This document shows positions 1 to 5,458 of a DNA stretch of 5,789 bases, piece by piece (position 1 is the stretch's first letter; the number at the start of each line of letters is the position of its first letter). The position numbers and the translations under genes are program-made. The notes under the pieces are model-generated. The model saw only the letters and a list, made by a program, of their open reading frames with translations, made no database searches and was not told the origin of the DNA. The stretch covers positions 1 to 5,789 of the forward strand of contig JAKARN010000106.1 in the NCBI GenBank assembly GCA_021828425.1, in the 5' to 3' direction. This stretch comes from Pseudomonadota bacterium (GTDB lineage: Bacteria > Pseudomonadota > Gammaproteobacteria > JAKAQQ01).

Positions 1-25
1 TCAGAACCCCAGTATGGAATTCGTT

Positions 26-44
26 TGCGACAAGCTGTGTCGCA
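26..44. repeat. Perfect 7-bp inverted repeat, TGCGACA-N5-TGTCGCA
   Basis: The arms TGCGACA (26-32) and TGTCGCA (38-44) are exact reverse complements around a 5-base centre, AGCTG. A second small inverted repeat follows at once: AGGAC (46-50) with GTCCT (57-61) around a 6-base loop. No U-rich tract follows on either strand, so these are poor intrinsic terminators. The GCGAC/GTCGC half-sites resemble those reported for RegA/PrrA/RoxR-family response regulators. That resemblance is from memory and weak, so an operator role is only a possibility. Confidence 0.5.
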
Positions 45-86
45 TAGGACAGGCGCGTCCTGCGGGTGCGACGGGAGCCCCAGGAA

Positions 87-102
87 GGCGGGCGGTCCCG
101 CC
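87..102 (-). terminator. Possible terminator hairpin after the hemL-dedA unit
   Basis: GGCGGG (87-92) pairs perfectly with CCCGCC (97-102) around a 4-base loop. It lies about 40 bases past the stop codon of the minus-strand membrane-protein gene, where a terminator would be expected. On the minus strand it is followed by TTCCT rather than a run of T, so it is weak as an intrinsic terminator. It could equally be a Rho-dependent 3' end or chance pairing in G+C-rich DNA. Confidence 0.3.
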
Positions 103-139
103 CCCCGGGTGGCATCAGCAGGAGGATTCGCCCCCCCCA

Positions 140-2119
140 TCAGCGCTTCGGGTGGCGCGATTCGATGAGGAGGATCGGGTGGTGGCCGATCCGGCGTGAC
201 CAGAGCCGGAAGCCGGTTTGCCCTTCGAGGGACCGGGCGAGGCGGATGAGTCCCCCCCGCCGGCTGCCCTGGTTGCGGGGCAAGGTGATCAGGGCCAGAT
301 GTTCCCGCGTCTTGAACGGACTCATCTGTCCCAGCCAGAGCGTCTGTCCTCCCGGTTCCAGGATGTAGGAACTCCGCCACAGTCTCAGGACCCATTCCGA
401 CCGGCGGGAGGGGTCGTGATCCACGGTCCGGAGCAGGGCCAGGGCCGGGAAACGTCCATGATGGAGGGTGGGGAAAAGCGGAAGCCGGTTCACGGGAGGA
501 CGGGTCATGAGCCAGGACAGGGCATTTTGCGGGGTCAGGCGGGGAGGGGCCGTCCAGCCGGCGCTCCCGAGGGCGAGACGGAGGGGTTTGAGTGCTCCGC
601 CGTACTCGACGTTGAAATCCATGGGCCAGCGCCGGGCCAGGGATCGGCGGTTCCCGAACCCCGGCCAGTGTCCGGCCAGCCAGGCCCGCCGCGGCAGCCC
701 GAGCGGAGGGGTCTCGGGCGGGCTCCAGCCCGCAAGCACCGCCCCGGCCGTCATGGCGGCCAGGCTGCCTGCGAACAGGAGGGTGAGCGGGAGACGTGGC
801 GGCGGACTGTGCGGATGGTGGCGATAGGCCAGGACGAGCAGTGCGGCCCAGATCAGCCCGAGGAGACCCGACCCGATCGCGTTGCCCAGCCAGAGGGCGC
901 CCACCATGAGCGATCCGGCGATCGCGAAGGCTAGGGGGAGTGCGAAGAGCGTGTAGAGGGCAAGCCTTTTGGCCCGCGGCCAGTCGGTGGCGATGATGCC
1001 GGCTCCCACCCCGTAGACGGAGAGTGCACCGGCGATGCTGTCCGGTACTGCGAGACTGCCGTTCCAGTGGAAGAAGGCGGCGCGGACGAGAAAGTCACAC
1101 ACGAGGCCATAGAGGATGGCCGCGCCGAGATAGCGGAGCGGCTGGGGCGAGCGGCGGAAACCGAGAACGAGAAGCGCAAGGATGCCGTAGAGCAGCCATC
1201 CGACGGGAGCCACCCACAGCATGAGATTGCCGGCGACATCCCGCCACGGGTTTTGGGGGATCCGCTCCACGGCCGCAAGCGCCATGGCATCGATGAATCC
1301 GGGCCAGCGGTCACCGACAAAACCGAGGACGAGATGGTTGAACAACCAGAGTGTGCCCACGAGCAGCAATCCGGTGAGGACGAGGAGCGGGACCCCCCCT
1401 GTCTCGTCGATGGATCCCGTGAGCCGGTCCAGGGCCGGCCAGCGCTCGCTCGCTTCCCAGAGACGGAACCAGAGATGGCGCAGGCGCTGTTCGAAAGGGG
1501 CCAGACGCCCGAAACCCCAGCGCAGAAGGAAGTGGCCGAGCCAGAGAAGGGTGATGGCCAGGGTCAGGATCAAGGCGAGCCTCAGGCTCACGGTCGCCGC
1601 AAGCCCGACGGACGCGCCGAAGACCATCCCGGGCAGGAGATAGACCGGAGCCCAGAGGAGCGCGGCCAGGCTGTCGATCCAGACAAAACGCAACAGCGGA
1701 AAATCGGCGATCCCGCTCACGACGGGGACGATCGGCCGCAGGGCGCCGATCATGCGGCCCATGAGGATGCTCTTTCCGCCATGGTTCTGGAAGAAGCGCT
1801 GTCCCCGTTCCAGGTTGCGGCGGATTCCCCGATGTCCGATCCAGCCCGAGCTCCGGCCACGGAAAAAGCGGCCCAGAAGATAGCTCAGGGTGTCCCCGAG
1901 AAAGGCACCTCCCGCGAGTGCGGCGCAGACCGGCCAGAACGGCAGGAGTCCGCTTCCGACCAGCGTCCCCAGGCCGAAGAGCAGGAACAGGGCCGGGACG
2001 GTGTAACCGATGAAGGCCAGGGTTTCACAGAAGGCGATGGCGAAGGCCGCAACCACGCCCCAGAGCGGATGTCCGCTCACCCAATGGATCACGAGTGGAA
2101 TGAGACGGTGGAACAGCAT
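140..2119 (-). CDS. DedA-family / PAP2-like / LssY_C membrane protein
   Basis: Predicted 659-residue polytopic inner-membrane protein. Residues 1-205 form a DedA (SNARE-associated/VTT) domain: conserved acidic E32 after the first helix, GD at 75-76, GRFF at 83-86, and GRM..ALRP at 121-129 with two Arg six residues apart (R122, R128), as in functional DedA proteins. Residues 244-435 are a further multi-helix block with the spacing of a PAP2 phosphatase, but PSGH and SR...H...D are replaced (PDSI at 359-362; AGSLMVGALWLGN at 401-413). Residues 470-655 match LssY_C (RRS, DFNVEYGG, LRLWRSSYILEPGG, LWLGQM). This order is that of Legionella LssY-type proteins. DedA proteins move undecaprenyl-phosphate or phospholipids across the membrane; the function here is inferred. 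The ATG directly abuts the hemL stop with no clear Shine-Dalgarno site, so translation is probably coupled. The DedA and LssY_C calls are firm; the substrate is unknown. Confidence 0.88.
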   Translation of the reverse strand: MLFHRLIPLVIHWVSGHPLWGVVAAFAIAFCETLAFIGYTVPALFLLFGLGTLVGSGLLPFWPVCAALAGGAFLGDTLSYLLGRFFRGRSSGWIGHRGIRRNLERGQRFFQNHGGKSILMGRMIGALRPIVPVVSGIADFPLLRFVWIDSLAALLWAPVYLLPGMVFGASVGLAATVSLRLALILTLAITLLWLGHFLLRWGFGRLAPFEQRLRHLWFRLWEASERWPALDRLTGSIDETGGVPLLVLTGLLLVGTLWLFNHLVLGFVGDRWPGFIDAMALAAVERIPQNPWRDVAGNLMLWVAPVGWLLYGILALLVLGFRRSPQPLRYLGAAILYGLVCDFLVRAAFFHWNGSLAVPDSIAGALSVYGVGAGIIATDWPRAKRLALYTLFALPLAFAIAGSLMVGALWLGNAIGSGLLGLIWAALLVLAYRHHPHSPPPRLPLTLLFAGSLAAMTAGAVLAGWSPPETPPLGLPRRAWLAGHWPGFGNRRSLARRWPMDFNVEYGGALKPLRLALGSAGWTAPPRLTPQNALSWLMTRPPVNRLPLFPTLHHGRFPALALLRTVDHDPSRRSEWVLRLWRSSYILEPGGQTLWLGQMSPFKTREHLALITLPRNQGSRRGGLIRLARSLEGQTGFRLWSRRIGHHPILLIESRHPKR

Positions 2120-3400
2120 TCAGGCCGGAAGGGTCCGCAGTGCCTGGCGGGCCGCCTCGAGGATCCGGTCGATGTGCGGGTCTTCGTGGGCCAAAGACAG
2201 GAAGGCGGATTCGTAAGGAGAGGGCGGGAGCAGGATGCCCTGGTGCTTGAGATGGTGGAAGAAGTGCCGGAAATGATCCACCCGGCCGCGCCGGACATCG
2301 GTGAGGTTCTGGACCGGGGGGGGGGAGAAGAACAGGCTCCACATGCCGGGGACGTGGTTCACGGTGGCAGGGGTGCCGGTCTCGCGGATGAGTTCCTCGA
2401 GACCGGCCGCCAGCCGTCCGGTCCGTTTCTCGAGGGTGTGGTAGATCCCGGGATCGGCGAGCTTGTCGAGGGTGGCGATTCCGCTGGCCACGGAAAGCGG
2501 ATTGCCGGACAGGGTGCCGGCCTGGTAGACCGGCCCTTCCGGGGCGAGCGCGTCGAGGTCGCGTGCCCCGCCCGCCAGGGCCCCCATGGGCAGTCCGCCG
2601 CCGATGACCTTGCCCAGGGTGACGAGGTCGGCGGTCAGGCCGTAGCGTCCGAGGGCGCCCCGGGGTCCCACGCGGAAGCCCGTCATCACCTCATCCGCGA
2701 TGAGACGCACGCCCCGGGCGCGGGTGGATTCCGTGAGTGCCGCGAGGAAGTCGGGCCTGGGGGGCACACAGCCCATGTTGCCGGCCACGATTTCCACGAT
2801 CACGGCCGCCATCCGGTCACCTTCGCGGGCCAGGGTCTCCCGCAGTGCGGCAGCATCGTTGTAGGGCAGGACCCGGGTCAGCCGGGCGAGCTCGGCCGGC
2901 ACGCCCGGCGAACTCGGATGGCCGCCCGTGAGCGCACCCGAGCCGGCCTCCACGAGCAGGCTGTCTCCGTGCCCGTGGTAGCCCCCCGCGAACTTGATCA
3001 GTCCCTCCCGTCCCGTCACGGCCCGTGCCAGCCGGATGGCACTCAGGGTGGCCTCGGTGCCCGAGCTCACGAGGCGGACCCGTTCGATGCCCGGCACGCG
3101 TTCGACGAGTCTTCGGGCCAGCTCGGTTTCACCCGGGGTCGGGGCCCCGAAGCTCAGGCCATCCCGGGCCGCCCGGCAGACCGCAGCCACGACATCGGGA
3201 TCCGCATGGCCCAAAAGCGCCGTCCCCCAGGAACCGACGCAGTCGAGGTAGCAGGTTCCATCGGCACCCCAGATCTCGGCGCCCTTCCCGCGGGCGACGA
3301 ACACCGGAACCCCGCCGACCGCCTGGTAGGCACGAACCGGGGAGTTCACGCCCCCCACGAGAACGCGGCGGGCCCGTTCCATGAGATCGGCATCGTTCAT
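2120..3400 (-). CDS. hemL: Glutamate-1-semialdehyde 2,1-aminomutase
   Basis: PLP enzyme of the C5 tetrapyrrole pathway. It converts glutamate-1-semialdehyde, the GluTR (HemA) product, to 5-aminolevulinate in the cytosol. Visible landmarks: NSPVRAY near the N-terminus (19-25), GSWG (56-59), the PLP-phosphate loop SSGTEAT (112-118), GGYHGH (139-144) with the ring-stacking Tyr141, DEVMTGFR (236-243) with Asp236 for the pyridine nitrogen, and TLGKVIGGGLPMGA (261-274) with Schiff-base Lys264. AGTLSGNP lies at 294-301. Length is 426 residues, equal to E. coli HemL. An in-frame ATG 15 codons upstream exists, but I chose 3400 because AAGGAG sits 6 bases before it and the family N-terminus begins there. 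Oddities: GSWGTALLGH where GSWGPM(I/V)LGH is usual, and an uninterrupted C10 coding tract (residues 359-362). First gene of a unit with the DedA/LssY gene; no other heme gene is in the window. Confidence 0.97.
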   Translation of the reverse strand: MNDADLMERARRVLVGGVNSPVRAYQAVGGVPVFVARGKGAEIWGADGTCYLDCVGSWGTALLGHADPDVVAAVCRAARDGLSFGAPTPGETELARRLVERVPGIERVRLVSSGTEATLSAIRLARAVTGREGLIKFAGGYHGHGDSLLVEAGSGALTGGHPSSPGVPAELARLTRVLPYNDAAALRETLAREGDRMAAVIVEIVAGNMGCVPPRPDFLAALTESTRARGVRLIADEVMTGFRVGPRGALGRYGLTADLVTLGKVIGGGLPMGALAGGARDLDALAPEGPVYQAGTLSGNPLSVASGIATLDKLADPGIYHTLEKRTGRLAAGLEELIRETGTPATVNHVPGMWSLFFSPPPVQNLTDVRRGRVDHFRHFFHHLKHQGILLPPSPYESAFLSLAHEDPHIDRILEAARQALRTLPA

Positions 3401-3406
3401 CGGGGG

Positions 3407-3412
3407 CTCCTT
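3407..3412 (-). promoter_or_regulatory. Ribosome binding site deciding the hemL start
   Basis: The minus strand reads AAGGAG here, six bases before the ATG at 3400. This near-perfect Shine-Dalgarno sequence at ideal spacing selects the 426-residue HemL start over the upstream in-frame ATG at 3445, which would add 15 residues not seen in the family. Confidence 0.85.
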
Positions 3413-3480
3413 GCGGGGTGCGCCGGCTCGGACCTGGATTTTCACCTATCATAATGCACCTCATCCCCAAGCCTCGAGCC
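3413..3480. promoter_or_regulatory. Divergent promoter region between hemL and the ABC exporter
   Basis: The two transcription units face away from each other across only 80 bases (3401-3480). Within it, 3437-3456 is the one A+T-rich island. It reads as a -10-like TATGAT on the minus strand (3453 down to 3448) and as TATCAT (3447-3452) or CATAAT (3450-3455) on the plus strand. Start sites would then fall near 3441 (minus) and 3459-3463 (plus). I found no convincing -35 element for either direction at 16-18 bp spacing, so the assignment rests on position and composition. Confidence 0.4.
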
Positions 3481-4434
3481 ATGCCGGACCCCGCCCAAAC
3501 GAGCACTGAGTGGGCCGTCGAAGTGATCGACGTGAGCAAGTCCTACGGCCGGAACCCGGCCCTCGCGGACGCCTCCTTCGAAATCCGCCCGGGGGAGATT
3601 TTCGGCCTTCTGGGTCCGAACGGCGCCGGCAAGACCACGCTCGTCGAGATCCTGCTCGGCATCAAGCACCGGGACCGGGGCCAGGTGCGCATTCTCGGGG
3701 TCGATCCGGAGACGGCTCCCCGCCAGATCCGCGAACTCATCTGTGGCCAGCTCCAGATTTCGCCTTTCCCCGACAAGATCCGGGTGGATGAGTTGCTCCA
3801 CCTCTTTGCCGGCCTCTATCCCCATCCGCGGCCTGTCGCCGAACTGCTCGCCCTGGTCGGCCTGGACGAAAAGCGCCGGGAGTTCTATGAACGGCTGTCT
3901 GGTGGGCAGAAGCAGCGGCTCGCCCTCGCCCTGGCACTCGTCGGGGATACCGACCTCGTCGTCCTCGACGAGCCCACGACCGGGCTCGATGCCAAGATCC
4001 GGCGCGAACTCCACGACATCATCCTGGAACTGAGCCGGATGGGCAAGACCCTGCTTTTGACCACGCACTATATCGAGGAGGCCGAGAAACTCTGCAACCG
4101 CGTGGCCATCCTGTTCCGTGGCCGGATCCGTGCCGTGGACACGCCCCGGGCATTGGTCGAACGCTTCACCGACGGACAGAATCTCGAGGTCCGCTTCAAC
4201 CGGAGGCTCACCCCCGAGGAGGAAACCGGTCTCAAGGGACGCTTCCAGTTCGAGCCGGTTCCGGATACGGACGGGCCCGATTACCGGTTCCACGGCGAAC
4301 AGGGGGAACGCCTGCTCGTCGATCTGGTTTTGGATCTCACCCCGCGCGGGGTCGGCCTCGAAGAAGCCCGGATCCGCCGGCCTTCGCTCGAGGAAGCCTA
4401 CCTCACCATCACCGGGAGCCGGATCGAGACATGA
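3481..4434 (+). CDS. ABC-2 type exporter, ATP-binding subunit
   Basis: Cytosolic ATPase subunit that would power the adjacent permease. All nucleotide-binding motifs are present in a 317-residue reading: Walker A GPNGAGKTT (45-53, Lys51), Q-loop Gln near 92 (LQIS), signature LSGGQ (139-143), Walker B LVVLDEP (159-165, catalytic Glu164), D-loop GLD (168-170) and H-loop TTH (His196). Residues from about 220 form a DUF4162-like C-terminal accessory region typical of DrrA/CcmA-like ATPases, ending in the common SLEEAYL motif (302-308). The start is uncertain. In-frame ATGs exist at 3418, 3454 and 3481, none with a strong Shine-Dalgarno site. I chose 3481 because 3418 sits next to the hemL ribosome site and 3454 overlaps the probable -10. 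The last four bases overlap the permease start (ATGA), so the two are co-translated. The transported compound cannot be read from the sequence. Confidence 0.92.
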   Translation: MPDPAQTSTEWAVEVIDVSKSYGRNPALADASFEIRPGEIFGLLGPNGAGKTTLVEILLGIKHRDRGQVRILGVDPETAPRQIRELICGQLQISPFPDKIRVDELLHLFAGLYPHPRPVAELLALVGLDEKRREFYERLSGGQKQRLALALALVGDTDLVVLDEPTTGLDAKIRRELHDIILELSRMGKTLLLTTHYIEEAEKLCNRVAILFRGRIRAVDTPRALVERFTDGQNLEVRFNRRLTPEEETGLKGRFQFEPVPDTDGPDYRFHGEQGERLLVDLVLDLTPRGVGLEEARIRRPSLEEAYLTITGSRIET

Positions 4435-5255
4435 AAGCCACGCTTCTTTTGACCTGGAACAGTCTCAAGCTCTCCTGGCGGACCCCGATCGCCTTTTTCT
4501 TCACGGTGTTCTTTCCCCTCGGATTCTTCTTCCTCTACGCCGGGGTTTTCGCCCATGGCCGTCCGCTGGAAGTCGCCGCCGTGTTCGGTCCCGTGCTCAC
4601 CCTGATGGCGCTGACCAACGGACTGTTCGGGAACGGTGCCACCACCGTCATGATGCGGGAGCGCGGCATGCTCCGGCCCTACCACCTGACCCCGCTCACG
4701 TCCTCGCAGTGGATCGTGAGCCACATCCTCTCCAACTACCTGACATCGCTCGTGGTCGGTGCCGGCATGCTGGTGGCCGCCCGCGCCCTCTATCACATGC
4801 CGCTCGGGACGTCGGTCTTTGACCTCTGGTTTGTCTACAGCATCGGGGCATTCTCGATCGCGAGCCTGGGCTCGATCATTGCGAGCCTCATGAACAACAT
4901 GCAGGAAGCCCAGATTGTCTTCCAGCTGCTTTTCATCATTTTCCTGTTCTTTTCAGGAACCACGATCGAGTTTTCGCATCTGCCCGTTTTCCTGCAGGGT
5001 TTGGGCCGCTTCCTGCCGCCCACCCTCATGGTGATTTCCTTCGAGCATCTGATGCGGGAGCACGTTCCATTCTGGAGACTCTGGCCGGAACTGGCCGGGC
5101 TCATCACAACCGGCCTTTTGTGCCTCGTGATCGGCAGTGTGCTCTTCCGCTGGGAAAAGGAAGACCGGGCGACACGCCGGCAGCGGCTCATTGCGTTACT
5201 GGCCTTCCTGCCGATGCTCGTGATCGGGATCTGGCTGAACCGGTTGCTCGGCTAG
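4431..5255 (+). CDS. ABC-2 type exporter, permease subunit
   Basis: 274-residue inner-membrane subunit that forms the transport channel with the preceding ATPase. Hydrophobic segments lie near residues 20-40, 47-68, 96-118, 131-152, 160-180, 217-238 and 251-270. The first six, with the cytoplasmic loop MMRERGMLRPYHLTPLTSSQW (residues 74-94, coupling-helix region) and the FFSGTTIEFSHLP segment (173-185), are characteristic of ABC2_membrane proteins of the DrrB/NodJ type. The start overlaps the ATPase stop by four bases (ATGA), indicating a two-gene operon and a 1:1 partner. A basic linker (WEKEDRATRRQR, 241-252) precedes a hydrophobic C-terminal stretch, which would be a seventh helix; six is usual. 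No substrate-specific partner (for example an MFP/HlyD adaptor or outer-membrane channel) is nearby, so drug, lipid or polysaccharide export are all possible. Confidence 0.92.
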   Translation: MKATLLLTWNSLKLSWRTPIAFFFTVFFPLGFFFLYAGVFAHGRPLEVAAVFGPVLTLMALTNGLFGNGATTVMMRERGMLRPYHLTPLTSSQWIVSHILSNYLTSLVVGAGMLVAARALYHMPLGTSVFDLWFVYSIGAFSIASLGSIIASLMNNMQEAQIVFQLLFIIFLFFSGTTIEFSHLPVFLQGLGRFLPPTLMVISFEHLMREHVPFWRLWPELAGLITTGLLCLVIGSVLFRWEKEDRATRRQRLIALLAFLPMLVIGIWLNRLLG

Positions 5256-5457
5256 CGACCGGCAACCCGACCCTGCTGTGATGATGCGTCGCCACTGTCG
5301 GAGCAGGCATGCGTATGGCACCCGCCAGCTTACCGTTGATATGCCACAGGTTTCTGAACAGGCGCCATGGCACCTCGGAAGGGGCGAAGGGCCTGGGGGC
5401 TCGCAACGTCCGGGAGGATCCCGGGCCGGGAGGCGCGCCTGCCTCCCGACTCCCGGC
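5256..5457. other. Non-coding region between convergent genes
   Basis: No gene can be supported. The only open frame here (minus strand) lacks a ribosome site and family character. Roughly 5276-5360 has lower G+C (about 56% by hand count) than the flanking genes. It contains complementary arms CCTGCT (5272-5277) and AGCAGG (5302-5307), the spaced TGGCA/TGCCA motifs at 5315-5374, and a nested inverted repeat at its right end. It could hold transcript ends, a small structured RNA or a decayed insertion; none is established. Confidence 0.5.
5315..5374. repeat. Spaced direct repeat ATGGCACC with a central inverted copy
   Basis: ATGGCACC occurs exactly at 5315-5322 and 5367-5374, 52 bases apart. 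TGCCA, the inverted core, lies at 5342-5346. The three core copies (5316, 5342 and 5368) are each 26 bases apart and alternate in orientation. The right copy is inside a near-palindrome GGCGCCATGGCACC (5361-5374). Whether this is a protein-binding array, a repeat-element remnant or chance is open. Confidence 0.35.
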
Positions 5458-5458
5458 C
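5424..5458. terminator. Nested inverted repeat at the convergent gene junction
   Basis: Two perfect pairings compete. An outer 9-bp stem joins GGCCGGGAG (5424-5432) to CTCCCGGCC (5450-5458). An inner 8-bp stem joins CGGGAGGC (5427-5434) to GCCTCCCG (5441-5448) with a 6-base loop. The right arm touches the stop codon (5458-5460) of the minus-strand secreted-protein gene. The position between converging genes suggests a two-way transcript end, but no T-run follows on either strand. Confidence 0.4.

Larger units (their letters stand above)
1..139. other. Non-coding region downstream of the DedA/LssY gene
   Basis: I see no convincing gene here. Open frames that cross this stretch are antisense or shifted relative to the membrane-protein gene and show no recognisable protein character. 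The stretch holds three consecutive small inverted repeats (26-44, 46-61 and 87-102) and a C8 run at 131-138, immediately after the stop codon of the minus-strand gene. This is the 3' flank of the hemL-dedA unit. What lies to the left is outside the window, so the region could also include the upstream region of a neighbouring gene. Confidence 0.6.

Noticed and set aside
218..934. 238-codon plus-strand open frame opposite the LssY_C part
   Set aside because: It has Pro/Gly/Arg-rich composition and no ribosome site. The minus-strand reading shows conserved LssY_C motifs over the same bases.
2316..2325. The C10 tract as a frameshift or pseudogene signal in hemL
   Set aside because: HemL-like sequence continues in the same frame on both sides to a normal length of 426 residues.
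3401..3445. Upstream hemL start at 3445 (15 extra residues)
   Set aside because: The AAGGAG site and family length both support the ATG at 3400.
1067..3454. Uninterrupted 795-codon open frame on the plus strand, opposite hemL and the DedA/LssY gene
   Set aside because: Its codons are the exact reverse complements of the real genes' codons, so it could be stopped only by sense TTA, CTA or TCA, which are rare in G+C-rich genes. The product is low-complexity Gly/Glu/Arg-rich with no domain.
3442..4293. 283-codon minus-strand open frame opposite the ABC ATPase
   Set aside because: Same antisense effect; the plus-strand frame carries every ABC motif.
5242..5267. GGTTGC/GCAACC hairpin across the permease stop codon as a terminator
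   Set aside because: It has short, interrupted pairing and no T-run after it.
5188..5406. 72-codon minus-strand open frame crossing the permease end and the gap
   Set aside because: It overlaps the permease C-terminus antisense, has no clear ribosome site and no recognised family. A decayed insertion fragment was considered but nothing identifies one.
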